This document shows, piece after piece, positions 1 through 9,437 of a stretch of DNA of 64,000 nt (position 1 is the stretch's first letter; the number at the start of each line of letters is the position of its first letter). The position numbers and the translations under genes were made by a program. The stretch comes from Rikenellaceae bacterium. Its GTDB lineage: Bacteria; Bacteroidota; Bacteroidia; Bacteroidales; Rikenellaceae. The notes beneath the pieces were generated by a model. It was not told the origin of the DNA and did not search any database. It saw nothing but the letters and a program-made list of their open reading frames with translations. The stretch spans positions 344,177 to 408,176 of the forward strand of contig SUZI01000002.1 of assembly GCA_015060005.1 (NCBI GenBank). The letters run 5' to 3'.

Positions 1-1230
1 GGTACTAACCCTAAGACTGAGGAGATTGAGACACGTAATGCTACCGTTAACGATCCATTCTGCGGTTTGGCATTTAAGATTGCTACCGACCCATTCGTAG
101 GTCGTCTGGCTTTCGTTCGTGTATATTCAGGTGCTTTGGATGCAGGTTCATACGTTTTGAATGCTCGTAGCGGTAAGCGTGAGCGTATCAGCCGTATCTA
201 CCAGATGCACGCCAACAAGCAGAACCCTATCGAGCGTGTTGAGGCAGGTGATATCTGTGCAGCAGTAGGTTTCAAGGAGATTCGTACCGGTGATACTCTC
301 ACCGCAGAGAATGCTCCACTCGTACTCGAGCAGATGACCTTCCCAGAGCCTGTTATCGGTTTGGCTGTTGAGCCAAAGACTCAGAAGGATTTGGATAAGC
401 TCGGCATCGCTCTCGCAAAGTTGGCTGAGGAGGATCCAACCTTCACCGTTCGTACCGATGAGGAGAGTGGTCAGACCATCATCAGCGGTATGGGTGAGCT
501 TCACCTCGATATCATCGTTGACCGTCTGCGTCGTGAGTTCGGTGTTGAGATTAACCAGGGTGCTCCACAGGTTAACTACAAGGAGGCTCTTACTCAGACC
601 GTACAGCACCGTGAGGTATTCAAGAAGCAGACCGGTGGTCGTGGTAAGTTTGCAGATATCATCTTCGAGATTGGTCCTGCAGAGGAGGGTAAGGTTGGTC
701 TTACTTTCGTGGATGAGGTTAAGGGCGGTAACGTACCTAAGGAGTTCATCCCAGCAGTACAGAAGGGCTTCGAGTCAGCTATGGCAAACGGAGCTTTGGC
801 AGGCTACACCATCGATTCGATGAAGGTTACTTTGAAGGATGGTTCATTCCACCCAGTCGATTCAGATCAGCTCTCATTTGAGATTTGTGCTCGTAACGGT
901 TTCCGTCAGGCAGCACCAAAGGCAGGTTCAGTTATTATGGAGCCTGTGATGTCAGTTGAGGTTGTTACTCCTGAGGAGAATATGGGTGATATCATCGGCG
1001 ACTTGAACAAGCGTCGCGGTCAGATCCAGGGTATGGAGTCTAAGGGTACTGCACGCGTTGTCAAGGCTAAGGTGCCACTTTCAGAGATGTTCGGTTATGT
1101 AACCGTATTGCGTACCATTTCATCAGGTCGTGCTACATCATCAATGGAGTTCTCACACTTCGAGGAGGTTCCTGCAAACCTTGCAAAGGAGATCATCGAG
1201 AAGAGTGGAAAGCGTAAGGATTTAGAGTAA
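1..1230 (+). CDS. fusA: Elongation factor G, 5'-truncated by window edge
   Basis: This is the C-terminal part of canonical EF-G, the GTPase that translocates tRNA and mRNA on the ribosome. The frame is open from base 1, so the start and the GTPase domain lie outside the window. Visible are domain II, the GMGELHLDI motif that opens domain III/IV territory, the GGRGKFAD stretch of domain IV, and domain V with [10 protein letters not shown]. It ends 16 bp before rpsJ, the usual fusA-rpsJ order in Bacteroidota, where tuf is not between them. An apparent TTG start at base 67 is internal and is not used here. A divergent EF-G paralogue lies on the minus strand at 33971-36124. Confidence 0.97.
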   Translation, partial: GTNPKTEEIETRNATVNDPFCGLAFKIATDPFVGRLAFVRVYSGALDAGSYVLNARSGKRERISRIYQMHANKQNPIERVEAGDICAAVGFKEIRTGDTLTAENAPLVLEQMTFPEPVIGLAVEPKTQKDLDKLGIALAKLAEEDPTFTVRTDEESGQTIISGMGELHLDIIVDRLRREFGVEINQGAPQVNYKEALTQTVQHREVFKKQTGGRGKFADIIFEIGPAEEGKVGLTFVDEVKGGNVPKEFIPAVQKGFESAMANGALAGYTIDSMKVTLKDGSFHPVDSDQLSFEICARNGFRQAAPKAGSVIMEPVMSVEVVTPEENMGDIIGDLNKRRGQIQGMESKGTARVVKAKVPLSEMFGYVTVLRTISSGRATSSMEFSHFEEVPANLAKEIIEKSGKRKDLE

Positions 1231-1246
1231 TAAGAAGTAATTAAAT

Positions 1247-1552
1247 ATGAGCCAGAAAATTAGAATTAAGCTTAAGTCTTTTGATCACAACTTGGTTGAC
1301 AAGTCAGCTGAGAAGATCGTTAAGACAGTGAAGGCAACAGACGCTGTAGTTAGCGGTCCTGTACCCCTTCCAACAAAGAAGCAGATTTTTACGGTAAACC
1401 GCTCTACTTTCGTTAACAAGAAGGCACGTGAGCAGTTCCAGTTCTGCACTTTCAAGCGTATTATCGACATCTATTCTTCAACCCCTAAGACTATTGACGC
1501 ACTTATGCGTTTGGAGTTGCCAGCAGGTGTTGAGGTTGAGATTAAGGTCTGA
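1247..1552 (+). CDS. rpsJ: Ribosomal protein S10
   Basis: This 101-residue protein belongs to the 30S head and is also the NusE antitermination partner of NusB. The S10 signature is plain: [10 protein letters not shown] followed by [17 protein letters not shown]. Length is normal for the family. It follows fusA closely, so both are probably co-transcribed. Downstream, an unusual 235-bp spacer separates it from rplC, whereas S10 and L3 genes are normally close neighbours. Confidence 0.98.
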   Translation: MSQKIRIKLKSFDHNLVDKSAEKIVKTVKATDAVVSGPVPLPTKKQIFTVNRSTFVNKKAREQFQFCTFKRIIDIYSSTPKTIDALMRLELPAGVEVEIKV

Positions 1553-1577
1553 TAATAAGCCACACATAACGTAGCGA

Positions 1578-1626
1578 GGGGCACATTAGATTTGTTGTGC
1601 CCCACCCGCCTACGGCTCTCCGGGTG
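1578..1626 (+). promoter_or_regulatory. Tandem GC-rich hairpins in rpsJ-rplC spacer
   Basis: Two adjacent stem-loops are visible. The first pairs GGGGCACA (1578-1585) with TGTGCCCC (1596-1603) around a 10-nt loop. The second pairs CACCCG (1603-1608) with CGGGTG (1621-1626); it shares base 1603 with the first. No T-tract follows, so neither is a standard intrinsic terminator. The rest of the spacer becomes strongly A+T-rich (about 1700-1785) before rplC. Position suggests a leader or pausing element for the rplC operon, but no known ribosomal-protein leader was recognised. Confidence 0.5.
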
Positions 1627-1787
1627 CCATAGCAGATGCCTTTAGATGAAGGAGCTGCGGTTAGCAGGCTGACTTTTGAAGAGGTAAACGATGGTAACGA
1701 GCGAAGAGCAAAAAGATAGAATATACATTATATATATTATATTATTTACAAATCACTTTTTTTTAACAAACGTAATTCGACACAAAA

Positions 1788-2402
1788 ATGTCAGGACTTA
1801 TTGGAAAGAAAATCGGAATGACTTCCGTTTACAGTGCCGAGGGTAAGAACATACCATGCACTGTCATTGAGGCTGGTCCGTGTGTAGTTACGCAAATCAA
1901 GACAGTTGAGAATGACTCATACGAGGCTGTCCAGATTGCCTATGACGACAAGAGTGAAAAGCACACCAGCAGCAGTTTGTTAGGTCACTTTAAGAAAGCA
2001 GGCACTACCCCAAAACGCAAGATGGCTGAATTCAAGGGTATGCCAGAGGTGAACCTTGGTGATACACTTACCGTTGATATGTTCTCTGAGGAGGACTGGG
2101 TTGACGTAACAGGCATCTCTAAGGGTAAGGGCTTTCAGGGCGTTGTTAAGCGTCACGGTTTTGCCGGTGTAGGTGGTCAGACTCACGGTCAGCACAACCG
2201 CCAGCGTAAGCCAGGTTCGCTTGGTGCGTCTTCGTATCCATCACGTGTATTCAAGGGTAAGCGTTTGCCTGGCCGTACAGGTGGTGATCAGGTTAAGGTT
2301 CTTAACTTGAAGGTATTAAAGGTAATCCCTGAGAACAACCTTATCTTGGTTAAGGGTTCTATTCCAGGGGCAAAGGGTGCTTATTTAACAATTGAGAAGT
2401 AG
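1788..2402 (+). CDS. rplC: Ribosomal protein L3
   Basis: L3 is an early-binding 50S protein near the peptidyl transferase centre. The protein is 204 residues, typical of bacteria, and shows the N-terminal [12 protein letters not shown] and the signature [16 protein letters not shown] near residue 155. It is the first gene after the 235-bp spacer, so a promoter in the A+T-rich stretch just upstream would make it the head of a new transcript. Its stop is followed one base later by the rplD start, which suggests translational coupling. Confidence 0.98.
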   Translation: MSGLIGKKIGMTSVYSAEGKNIPCTVIEAGPCVVTQIKTVENDSYEAVQIAYDDKSEKHTSSSLLGHFKKAGTTPKRKMAEFKGMPEVNLGDTLTVDMFSEEDWVDVTGISKGKGFQGVVKRHGFAGVGGQTHGQHNRQRKPGSLGASSYPSRVFKGKRLPGRTGGDQVKVLNLKVLKVIPENNLILVKGSIPGAKGAYLTIEK

Positions 2403-2403
2403 T

Positions 2404-3030
2404 ATGGAATTAGCTGTTTTGAACACACAGGGACAAGAGACTGGTCGTAAGGTAGTCCTTTCAGATGCAGTCTTCGGCGTGGAGGCTAATGACCACGCTA
2501 TCTACCTCGACGTGAAGCAGTTTTTGGCTGATCAGCGTCAGGGAACTCACAAGTCAAAGCAACGAAACGAGGTAGCCGGATCTACTCGTAAGTTGAAGCG
2601 TCAGAAGGGTACAGGTGGTGCACGTTGCGGTAGCATCAAGTCGCCATTGTTCCCAGGTGGTGGTCGTATCTTCGGTCCAGTACCACGTGACTATAGCTTC
2701 AAGCTCAACAAGAAGCTGAAGCGTTTGGCTCGTCGTAGTGCACTCACTTACAAGGCACAGGCAGGTGCAATCAGCGTTGTAGAGTCTATCGCAATGGAGG
2801 CTCCAAAGACAAAGCAGGTTATCGCCTTGACTGAGGCTTTGAAGGTTGCCGACAAGAAAGTTTTGCTGGTATTGCCAGAGGGTAATGTTAACCTCCAGCT
2901 CTCTTGCCGCAACATCCCATCAGTTAAGCCTATCTTGGCAGAGAACATCAACACCTACGAGGTGATGAATGCCAATGTATTGGTTATGGTTGAGGGAGCA
3001 GAAAATGTATTGAATGTAATGTTAGCTTAA
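2404..3030 (+). CDS. rplD: Ribosomal protein L4
   Basis: L4 is a 50S assembly protein and, in Enterobacteria, the autogenous regulator of the S10 operon. The 208-residue product shows the L4 core motif [20 protein letters not shown] and [16 protein letters not shown]. The ATG at 2404 is preferred over an in-frame upstream codon at 2392, because it gives the usual MELAV start and lies directly after the rplC stop. Whether L4 regulates its own operon in this phylum is unknown. Confidence 0.97.
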   Translation: MELAVLNTQGQETGRKVVLSDAVFGVEANDHAIYLDVKQFLADQRQGTHKSKQRNEVAGSTRKLKRQKGTGGARCGSIKSPLFPGGGRIFGPVPRDYSFKLNKKLKRLARRSALTYKAQAGAISVVESIAMEAPKTKQVIALTEALKVADKKVLLVLPEGNVNLQLSCRNIPSVKPILAENINTYEVMNANVLVMVEGAENVLNVMLA

Positions 3031-3042
3031 AATCGTAAGAAA

Positions 3043-3333
3043 ATGGAAGTAATTATTAAGCCTATTTTGACCGAGAAGATGACGATTCAGGGCGAGAAGC
3101 TGAATCGCTACGGTTTTATCGTTGACGTGCGAGCTAACAAGCTTCAGATTCGTAATGCCGTAGAGCAGATGTACAACGTCGTTGTTACAGATGTTAATAC
3201 TATACGTTGTATGGGTAAGCTCAAGAGCCGTTATACTAAGGCTGGCTTGCTCGAGGGACGTACAAATAACTTCAAGAAGGCTATTGTTACCTTGAAGGAT
3301 GGAGATAAGATAGATTTTTACAGTAACATCTAA
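3043..3333 (+). CDS. rplW: Ribosomal protein L23
   Basis: L23 sits at the polypeptide exit tunnel and is a docking site for trigger factor and SRP. The 96-residue product starts MEVIIKPILTEKM, the classic L23 opening, and carries the conserved RANKLQIRNAVEQMY and MGKLKSR segments. Spacing to rplD (12 bp) and rplB (6 bp) is tight, consistent with one operon. Confidence 0.97.
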   Translation: MEVIIKPILTEKMTIQGEKLNRYGFIVDVRANKLQIRNAVEQMYNVVVTDVNTIRCMGKLKSRYTKAGLLEGRTNNFKKAIVTLKDGDKIDFYSNI

Positions 3334-3339
3334 CAGATT

Positions 3340-4164
3340 ATGGCAGTAAGAAAGTTTAAGCCGGTAACAGCCGGCACAAGACATAAGATTATTGGCACAT
3401 TTGACGAGATCACTTGTTCAAAGCCTGAGAAGTCTTTGCTGAGTCCTAAGAAGAGCTCTGGCGGACGTAACAATACCGGTAAGATGACCGTACGCTACAT
3501 CGGTGGCGGTCATAAGCAGATGTATCGTAACGTCGATTTCAAGCGCGCTAAGGATGGTATTGCCGCTACTGTAAAGACTATCGAGTACGATCCAAATCGT
3601 ACAGCACGTATTGCACTTATAGTTTATGCCGATGGTGAGAAGAGCTATATCATCGCACCAAACGGATTGAAGGTGGGCCAGACCGTGATGAGCGGTGCAG
3701 GCGTAGCTCCTGAGGTAGGTAACACCTTGTTCCTCAGCGAGATTCCACTTGGAACCGTTGTGCATAACATTGAACTCTACCCCGGCCAGGGTGCTGCGAT
3801 GGCACGTTCAGCCGGTTCGTATGCTCAACTTTTGGCACGAGAGGGTAAATTTGCTATCATCAAGTTGCCATCAGGAGAGACTCGTATGGTACTCGTAACT
3901 TGCCGTGCAACTATCGGTGAGGTTTCTAACGTTGATCACAACCTTGAGAGTTCAGGTAAGGCAGGTCGTAGCCGCTGGTTCGGCCGCCGTCCACACAACC
4001 GTGGTGTTGTTATGAACCCAGTAGATCACCCAATGGGTGGTGGTGAAGGTCGTGCGTCGGGAGGTCACCCACGTTCACGCAAGGGATTGTTGGCTAAGGG
4101 TTATAAGACACGTAATCCTAAGAAGACAACCTCTAAGTTCATTATTTCAAAGAAGAAAAAATAA
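3340..4164 (+). CDS. rplB: Ribosomal protein L2
   Basis: L2 is a primary 23S rRNA-binding protein needed for subunit association. The 274-residue product shows the OB and SH3-like core and the C-terminal motif [13 protein letters not shown]. The first histidine of that motif is present. The second one, common in proteobacteria, is methionine here; I recall this as the usual Bacteroidota form rather than a defect. The C-terminus is Lys-rich. Confidence 0.98.
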   Translation: MAVRKFKPVTAGTRHKIIGTFDEITCSKPEKSLLSPKKSSGGRNNTGKMTVRYIGGGHKQMYRNVDFKRAKDGIAATVKTIEYDPNRTARIALIVYADGEKSYIIAPNGLKVGQTVMSGAGVAPEVGNTLFLSEIPLGTVVHNIELYPGQGAAMARSAGSYAQLLAREGKFAIIKLPSGETRMVLVTCRATIGEVSNVDHNLESSGKAGRSRWFGRRPHNRGVVMNPVDHPMGGGEGRASGGHPRSRKGLLAKGYKTRNPKKTTSKFIISKKKK

Positions 4165-4181
4165 TTAAATAGAGTATCATA

Positions 4182-4451
4182 ATGAGCCGATCATTGAAAA
4201 AAGGACCATTCATTGACCCAAAGCTTGAGGCAAAGGTTGTCGCACAGGCAGAAGGCAATAAGAAGACAGTCATTAAGACTTGGTCACGAGCAAGTATGAT
4301 TTCGCCTGACTTCGTAGGTCAGACGATCGCTGTCCACAACGGAAATAAGTTTATTCCCGTGTATGTAACAGAGAATATGGTGGGACACAAGTTGGGCGAG
4401 TTCGCTCCAACCCGCAATTTCCGTGGTCACGCAGGTAACAAGAAAAAATAG
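4182..4451 (+). CDS. rpsS: Ribosomal protein S19
   Basis: S19 belongs to the 30S head and contacts S13 and the A-site finger of the 50S subunit. The 89-residue protein begins [12 protein letters not shown] and contains the family signature around [22 protein letters not shown] with RNFRGH near the C-terminus. It lies between rplB and rplV as in nearly all bacteria. Confidence 0.98.
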   Translation: MSRSLKKGPFIDPKLEAKVVAQAEGNKKTVIKTWSRASMISPDFVGQTIAVHNGNKFIPVYVTENMVGHKLGEFAPTRNFRGHAGNKKK

Positions 4452-4460
4452 TAGAGAACA

Positions 4461-4871
4461 ATGGGTGCAAGAAAAGCAATAAGAGCCGAGAAATTGAAGG
4501 CTGAAAAGAAGCAGAAGGCTATCGCAATTATGCGTGATTGCCCTACATCTCCACGTAAGATGCGTCTGGTAGCAGACATCATCCGCGGTGTAGAGATTAA
4601 CAAAGCACTGGGAATCCTTCGTTATTCAAAGAAGGAGGCTTCTATCCGTATGGAGAAACTCCTCAAGTCAGCAATTGCTAACTGGGAGGCTAAGAACGAG
4701 ACTGAGCGTTTGGAGGATGTAACCCTCTGCGTTAAGGAGGTAATGGTAGATTGTGGTCGTATGTTGAAGCGTATTCAGCCAGCACCACAGGGCCGTGCTC
4801 ACCGTATTCGCAAGCGTTCAAATCACGTAACCATCGTAGTAGATAAAATGGTAACCGCAGAAAATAACTAA
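4461..4871 (+). CDS. rplV: Ribosomal protein L22
   Basis: L22 lines the exit tunnel; its beta-hairpin shapes macrolide binding. The product is 136 residues with a lysine-rich N-terminal extension of about 20 residues before the core. The conserved end is clear: [20 protein letters not shown] followed by NHVTIVV. It is separated from rpsC by only 4 bp. Confidence 0.97.
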   Translation: MGARKAIRAEKLKAEKKQKAIAIMRDCPTSPRKMRLVADIIRGVEINKALGILRYSKKEASIRMEKLLKSAIANWEAKNETERLEDVTLCVKEVMVDCGRMLKRIQPAPQGRAHRIRKRSNHVTIVVDKMVTAENN

Positions 4872-4875
4872 ACAA

Positions 4876-5610
4876 ATGGGACAGAAAGTAAATCCAATAG
4901 CAAATCGTCTTGGTATCATCAAAGGTTGGGACTCTAACTGGTTCGGTGGTAAGGATTTCTCAGAGAAATTGGTAGAAGACGCTAAGATTCGTAAGTACTT
5001 GAACGTCCGTTTGGCAAAGGCAAGTATTTCTAAGATTATCATCGAGCGTACACTTAAGATTGTAACCATCACCATCTCGACAGCACGTCCAGGTATCATC
5101 ATTGGTAAGGGCGGTCAGGAGGTTGACAAGCTTAAGGAGGAGTTGAAGAAGCTCACAGGCAAGGATGTACAGGTTAACATCTTCGAGGTAAAACGCCCAG
5201 AGGTTGACGCTGTTATCGTAGCCAACAACATCGCTCGTCAGTTGGAGGGCCGTGTATCTTACCGTCGTGCCATCAAGACCACTATCGCATCAACAATGCG
5301 TATGGGAGCCGAGGGTATCAAGATTCAGATTTCGGGCCGTGTAGGCGGTGCCGAGATGGCTCGTAGCGAGACAATCAAGGAGGGACGTATTCCACTTCAC
5401 ACATTCCGTGCTGATGTAGATTACTACTTGGCTGAGGCATTGACTAAGGTTGGTATCCTCGGTATTAAGACTTGGATCTGCCACGGAACCGTTTACGGAA
5501 AGCGTGATCTCTTCGAGCTTCAGGGTGCATCATCACAGCAGCAGGGTGGCTCACAGCAGCACCGTGGTGGTAAGGGTGCTCCACGTAAAAGACGTAATAA
5601 CAATAAGTAA
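4876..5610 (+). CDS. rpsC: Ribosomal protein S3
   Basis: S3 lines the mRNA entry tunnel of the 30S subunit. The 244-residue protein has the N-terminal [14 protein letters not shown], the KH domain with [16 protein letters not shown] near residue 75, and the C-terminal domain ending [19 protein letters not shown]. After this core comes a Gln/Gly/Lys-rich tail ([12 protein letters not shown] and KRRNNNK), which is low-complexity and probably disordered. Confidence 0.98.
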   Translation: MGQKVNPIANRLGIIKGWDSNWFGGKDFSEKLVEDAKIRKYLNVRLAKASISKIIIERTLKIVTITISTARPGIIIGKGGQEVDKLKEELKKLTGKDVQVNIFEVKRPEVDAVIVANNIARQLEGRVSYRRAIKTTIASTMRMGAEGIKIQISGRVGGAEMARSETIKEGRIPLHTFRADVDYYLAEALTKVGILGIKTWICHGTVYGKRDLFELQGASSQQQGGSQQHRGGKGAPRKRRNNNK

Positions 5611-5638
5611 GTAGGACCTTTTAAGCGAAAAAACAGTT

Positions 5639-6058
5639 ATGTTACAGCCAAAGAAGACCAAATTTAGAAGAATGCAAAAGGGTCGAATGAAGGGTTTCGC
5701 TCAGAGAGGAAACCAGCTTGCATTCGGTTCATTCGGAATCAAGGCACTTGAGTCAACTTGGATCACAGGACGTCAGATTGAGGCGGCACGTCAGGCTATC
5801 ACACGTTATATGAAGCGTGAGGGTCAGATTTGGATCCGCATCTTCCCTGATAAGCCAATTACCAAGAAGCCTGCCGAGGTACGTATGGGTAAGGGTAAGG
5901 GTAATCCAGAAGGATTCGTAGCACCTGTAACCCCAGGACGTATCCTCTTTGAGGCAGAGGGTGTACCAATGGAGATTGCACAGGAGGCACTCCGTTTGGG
6001 AGCACAGAAGCTGCCTATTACAACTAAGTTTATCGTACGACGTGATTACGTTGAATAA
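5639..6058 (+). CDS. rplP: Ribosomal protein L16
   Basis: L16 helps place the acceptor end of A-site tRNA in the 50S subunit. The 139-residue product opens with [19 protein letters not shown] and carries [21 protein letters not shown] and the [11 protein letters not shown] signature. Family length is normal. It is 28 bp after rpsC and followed by rpmC. Confidence 0.98.
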   Translation: MLQPKKTKFRRMQKGRMKGFAQRGNQLAFGSFGIKALESTWITGRQIEAARQAITRYMKREGQIWIRIFPDKPITKKPAEVRMGKGKGNPEGFVAPVTPGRILFEAEGVPMEIAQEALRLGAQKLPITTKFIVRRDYVE

Positions 6059-6076
6059 TCTTAAAGCAGTAGAAAG

Positions 6077-6271
6077 ATGAAAAGTGCAGAAATCAAGGAT
6101 ATGTCAACACAGGATTTGCAGGAGCGAATCGCAGCAGAGAAGGCAAAGCTCTCTACGCTTAAGATTCAGCACGCCGTTTCTCCGGTTGAGAATCCTTCAA
6201 CAATTAAGAAGTCTCGCAGAGATATAGCACGTATGCTGACAATTCTGCGTCAGAGAAACCCTAAATGTTAA
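6077..6271 (+). CDS. rpmC: Ribosomal protein L29
   Basis: L29 is a small helical-hairpin protein beside L23 at the tunnel exit. The 64-residue product has the pattern LQERIAAEKAKLSTLKIQHAV and ends with the conserved IKKSRRDIARMLTILRQR. It occupies its usual position between L16 and S17 genes, 18 bp and 9 bp from its neighbours. Confidence 0.96.
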   Translation: MKSAEIKDMSTQDLQERIAAEKAKLSTLKIQHAVSPVENPSTIKKSRRDIARMLTILRQRNPKC

Positions 6272-6280
6272 TTTACGATT

Positions 6281-6535
6281 ATGGAAAGAAATCTTAGAAA
6301 AGAGCGTATTGGGTTGGTTGTCAGCAACAAGATGGAGAAGACCATTGTGGTTGCGGTAGCGCGTAAGGTTAAGCATCCTATCTATGGTAAGTTCGTTAAC
6401 AAGACCACAAAGTTTGCCGCTGAGTGTCTTGACGAGACCGTAAAGGAAGGCGATACAGTTCGCATTATGGAGACCCGCCCTTTGAGTAAAACCAAGCGTT
6501 GGAGATTAGTAGAAATTATTGAAAGAGCTAAGTAG
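6281..6535 (+). CDS. rpsQ: Ribosomal protein S17
   Basis: S17 is an OB-fold, 16S rRNA-binding early assembly protein. The 84-residue product begins with [19 protein letters not shown] and carries the signature [20 protein letters not shown]. It ends 2 bp before rplN, suggesting coupled translation. Confidence 0.97.
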   Translation: MERNLRKERIGLVVSNKMEKTIVVAVARKVKHPIYGKFVNKTTKFAAECLDETVKEGDTVRIMETRPLSKTKRWRLVEIIERAK

Positions 6536-6537
6536 TT

Positions 6538-6903
6538 ATGATACAGCAAGAAAGTAGACTCGTAGTAGCAGATAACAGCGGTGCGAAGGAGGTTCTTTGC
6601 ATCCGCGTGCTTGGCGGAACAAAGCGTCGCTACGCTTCAATCGGCGACAAGATTGTCGTTACGGTTAAGAGTGCGAGCCCTTCAGGCGATGTAAAGAAGG
6701 GCACCGTTTCAAAGGCGGTAGTAGTAAGAACAACCAAGGAGATTCGTCGTGCCAACGGTTCATACATCCGTTTTGACGACAATGCCGTAGTTCTTCTTAA
6801 TAATCAGGGTGAGATGCGTGGTACTCGTATCTTTGGTCCCGTAGCTCGTGAGTTGCGTGATCAGTATATGAAGATCATCTCATTGGCACCTGAGGTATTG
6901 TAA
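6538..6903 (+). CDS. rplN: Ribosomal protein L14
   Basis: L14 lies at the subunit interface and is the docking point of RsfS. The 121-residue product is very well conserved: [19 protein letters not shown], then the GDKIVVTVK and [12 protein letters not shown] segments, and the end [24 protein letters not shown]. It lies directly after rpsQ. Confidence 0.98.
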   Translation: MIQQESRLVVADNSGAKEVLCIRVLGGTKRRYASIGDKIVVTVKSASPSGDVKKGTVSKAVVVRTTKEIRRANGSYIRFDDNAVVLLNNQGEMRGTRIFGPVARELRDQYMKIISLAPEVL

Positions 6904-6923
6904 TATTAAAAACAGATTAAAAG

Positions 6924-7247
6924 ATGTCAGTTAAGTTACATATTAAGAAAGGGGATATGGTTTGCGTCATCGCAGGCGATAACAAGGGCCAGCAGGGCAA
7001 AGTCTTGAAGGTTGAGGCTGCTAAGCAGCGTGCTATCGTTGAGGGCGTAAATATGTGTAAGAAGGCTACCAAGCCAAACGCACAGCACCCCCAGGGTGGA
7101 ATCATCGAGCAGGAGGCTCCGATTCACATCTCAAACTTGCAGGTGCTCGACCCAAAGAGTGGCAAGCCCACTCGCGTAGGTCGTAAGGCAAATGCAGAAG
7201 GTAAATTAGTTCGTTACGCTAAAAAGTCAGGAGAGGAGATTAAATAA
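6924..7247 (+). CDS. rplX: Ribosomal protein L24
   Basis: L24 is one of the two assembly initiators of the 50S subunit. The 107-residue product contains the KOW motif ([20 protein letters not shown]), then [13 protein letters not shown] and [12 protein letters not shown], all typical. Its TAA stop overlaps the following ATG (TAATG), so rplE is almost certainly translated by coupling. Confidence 0.97.
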   Translation: MSVKLHIKKGDMVCVIAGDNKGQQGKVLKVEAAKQRAIVEGVNMCKKATKPNAQHPQGGIIEQEAPIHISNLQVLDPKSGKPTRVGRKANAEGKLVRYAKKSGEEIK

Positions 7248-7810
7248 TGGCATACGTACCAACACTCAAAACACAGTACAAAGAGCAGATTGTTCCTGCT
7301 CTTATGAAGGAGTTTGGATACACCAGCGTAATGCAGTGTCCCAAGCTTGAGAAGATCGTGATCAATCAGGGTATGGGCCAGGCAGTAGCCGATAAGAAGC
7401 TTATCGACGTTGCACAGGCAGAGCTTACTCAGATCACCGGTCAGAAGGCAGTACAGACAAAGTCAAGAAAGGATATCTCTAACTTTAAGTTGCGTAAGGG
7501 TATGCCTATCGGTGTTCGTGTAACACTTCGTGCAGATCGTATGTACGAGTTCCTCGAGCGTCTGATTGCAGTGGCTATGCCTCGAGTTCGTGACTTTAAG
7601 GGTATCAACGAGAAGTTCGACGGTCGTGGTAACTACACACTCGGTATCACCGAGCAGATTATCTTCCCTGAGATCGATATCGACAAGATTACCAAGATTT
7701 TTGGTATGGAGATTACCTTCGTTACAACAGCGAATACCGATGCAGAGGGTTACGCTCTCTTGCGTGAGTTCGGTCTTCCTTTCAAGAACGCTAAAAAGAA
7801 CAACCAGTAG
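7247..7810 (+). CDS. rplE: Ribosomal protein L5
   Basis: L5 binds 5S rRNA and forms an intersubunit bridge with the 30S head. The 187-residue product shows [14 protein letters not shown], the signature [24 protein letters not shown] split around residue 70, and the C-terminal [20 protein letters not shown]. Its start overlaps the rplX stop by one base. Confidence 0.98.
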   Translation: MAYVPTLKTQYKEQIVPALMKEFGYTSVMQCPKLEKIVINQGMGQAVADKKLIDVAQAELTQITGQKAVQTKSRKDISNFKLRKGMPIGVRVTLRADRMYEFLERLIAVAMPRVRDFKGINEKFDGRGNYTLGITEQIIFPEIDIDKITKIFGMEITFVTTANTDAEGYALLREFGLPFKNAKKNNQ

Positions 7811-7813
7811 GAT

Positions 7814-8110
7814 ATGGCAAAGGAATCAATGAAGGCACGCGAGGTAAAGCGTGAGAAGCTTGCAAAACGTTACGCACACAAGCGTGAGGAGATTGCAGCA
7901 AAGGTAAAGAGCGGTGAGATGGATCACGAGGAGGCTTGGATTGCCCTCTCAAAGTTGCCACGCAACTCGAATCCTATCCGCCAGCACAACCGTTGTAAGC
8001 TGACAGGTCGTCCTAAGGGTTATATGCGTCAGTTCGGTATCAGCCGTATTCAGTTCCGTGAGATGGCATCAAACGGTCTGATCCCAGGCGTTAAGAAGGC
8101 GAGCTGGTAG
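7814..8110 (+). CDS. rpsN: Ribosomal protein S14, zinc-free type
   Basis: S14 binds the 3' major domain of 16S rRNA in the 30S head. This is the long form (98 residues) without the CxxC pairs of the zinc-binding form; the only cysteine is in [21 protein letters not shown]. The product ends with the usual [13 protein letters not shown]. In most bacteria rpsH follows within tens of bases. Here a hairpin follows 16 bp after the stop and rpsH comes 889 bp later. Confidence 0.97.
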   Translation: MAKESMKAREVKREKLAKRYAHKREEIAAKVKSGEMDHEEAWIALSKLPRNSNPIRQHNRCKLTGRPKGYMRQFGISRIQFREMASNGLIPGVKKASW

Positions 8111-8126
8111 TAGACTACTCATCGTA

Positions 8127-8147
8127 GGGGTGTCAGCCCGACACCCC
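8127..8147 (+). terminator. Stem-loop directly after rpsN
   Basis: GGGGTGTC (8127-8134) pairs perfectly with GACACCCC (8140-8147) around the 5-nt loop AGCCC. The stem is very stable, but only a short T-containing stretch follows (attaacttt) rather than a run of T. It could end most S10-cluster transcripts, act as a pause or processing site, or protect the 3' end of the upstream mRNA. Together with the promoter at 8841 it would split the ribosomal cluster into two transcripts. Confidence 0.5.
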
Positions 8148-8840
8148 CGCGATTAACTTTGCGATGCGAGGAAGGGTCCGCCCTAACCTCCGTCGTATAA
8201 TCTCAGGGCCTTATATTCGAGGGTGCCAATACTGTTTGTTGCTCACTCAGCGGAAGGTTTGTTCGTGGATGGTATCTCAAAAGATGTCGATTTGGCGAAC
8301 GTATGATAAGATAGCTGCTGTTGTAGGTGATGGATGTTATAACGGGTGTGCTCGTGTCAGATAGACTTCACATTGCTACGTTTAGGCGATGTGCGGCTAC
8401 TGACGACGAATCGAGGCTCTATACGGATATGTTGTCCCAAGTAATTCGGTGGCATCTATCGGGGAAAGTGTCGTTATGTAACGATAACTTCTCGGTAGTG
8501 CTGCGAATGAAAAGGCTATGTATCGAGTTACACTTTTTTCCACGCCGCAGGCTCTTGATGAGGTGCGTGTGCGACGTAGAGAAGTATCGGTAACGGGTGA
8601 GGCTGGCTCGCAGTAAGAGCGGGAGGCTCTCGCTGACCGATGTAACAATAAGTTGTGGCAGTGCCGTCGTTGTGCGGTATCGGTTGCATCTATTGTTGTG
8701 TCGGTAGGTGAACGCCAGAGGCAGCCTGTATGGAGGTGAAAAATCGTCATATACCCTCGATAACGACACTTTTTTACACATAATCGCCACAAAATCTACA
8801 TTTTAAGAGAAAAACCTACGGTTTATTGGAATTTTTTGCG

Positions 8841-8848
8841 TATATTTG
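8841..8848 (+). promoter_or_regulatory. Bacteroidota-type promoter for rpsH operon
   Basis: TATATTTG matches the Bacteroidota -7 consensus TAnnTTTG exactly. The -33 element is not clear; a TTG at 8826-8828 is too close for the normal spacing of about 20. Transcription would begin near 8855 and leave a leader of roughly 145 nt before rpsH. This leader is long for an ordinary gene and could host regulation of the spc-alpha part of the cluster. Confidence 0.55.
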
Positions 8849-8999
8849 CGCGCTATTTTGGAGGCCGCGACACGCTCATTAAGACAAAGTCTTATTCTGG
8901 TTGCGAGAAATCGAGCGATAAGGGTTGAGTTTTTTGGGATGATGTTAGGCTGAGGATAGATAACTAACTAAATTATTAATTTTTAACTTTTAATTCATT

Positions 9000-9398
9000 A
9001 TGACAGATCCAATCGCGGATTTTCTAACTCGAATTAGAAACGCAGTGAAAGCCAATCACAAAGTGGTTGAAGCTCCTGGCTCAAAAATTAAGCGAGAGAT
9101 TACAAAGATTCTCCACGAGCAGGGCTACATCTTGGCGTACAAGTTTGACACAGATGAGAAGGGTCATCCGACCATTAAGATTGCTCTGAAGTGGGACGCA
9201 GCGACCAAGACAAACGCAATTAAGAACCTTAAGCGAGTAAGCCGTCCAGGTTTGCGTCAGTACGCATCGGTGGATTCTATGCCACGCGTGTTGAACGGTT
9301 TGGGTATCGCTATCGTGTCTACCTCAAAGGGTGTTATGACCGATGCAAAGGCTCGCAAAGAGAATGTTGGTGGTGAGGTATTGTGCTACATCTACTAA
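9000..9398 (+). CDS. rpsH: Ribosomal protein S8
   Basis: S8 binds 16S rRNA helix 21 and, in E. coli, represses the spc operon. The 132-residue product starts [15 protein letters not shown] and carries the C-terminal signature [20 protein letters not shown]. It is the first gene after the 889-bp break and is preceded by its own promoter, so it probably heads the second ribosomal transcript. Confidence 0.98.
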   Translation: MTDPIADFLTRIRNAVKANHKVVEAPGSKIKREITKILHEQGYILAYKFDTDEKGHPTIKIALKWDAATKTNAIKNLKRVSRPGLRQYASVDSMPRVLNGLGIAIVSTSKGVMTDAKARKENVGGEVLCYIY

Positions 9399-9437
9399 TC
9401 TCTGTCAAGCATTAATTAATTTTTAAAACGAAGAAAA

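Larger units (their letters stand above)
8111..8999 (+). other. Unusual 889-bp spacer inside the spc cluster
   Basis: No convincing intact gene is present. The short open frames on both strands overlap each other and lack recognisable domains. Contents in order: a hairpin at 8127-8147; a middle part where one frame (8488-8616) reads YRVTLFSTPQALDEVRVRRRE, which resembles the end of a carboxypeptidase-regulatory-like domain but is bordered by stops; an A+T-rich segment from about 8765; and a promoter at 8841-8848 driving rpsH. The middle may be the remains of an inserted and decayed gene. No tRNA or insertion-sequence ends were seen. Confidence 0.75.

Noticed and set aside
148..609. Long open frame on the minus strand inside fusA
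   Set aside because: It is a mirror of the strongly biased fusA codons, with no recognisable domain; similar antisense frames occur across all highly expressed genes here.
3340..4164. L2 with methionine in place of the second histidine of HPHGGGE as a defect
   Set aside because: The HPMGGGEGR form is, as far as I recall, normal in Bacteroidota, and the first histidine is kept.
8164..8593. Two short plus-strand open frames in the same spacer
   Set aside because: Their composition is not protein-like as complete genes. Only fragments resemble a known domain, so they were treated as possible pseudogene remains.
8397..8792. 131-residue minus-strand open frame in the rpsN-rpsH spacer
   Set aside because: It overlaps another minus-strand frame and several plus-strand frames, has an unusual Arg/Cys/Thr-rich composition, and resembles no family I know.
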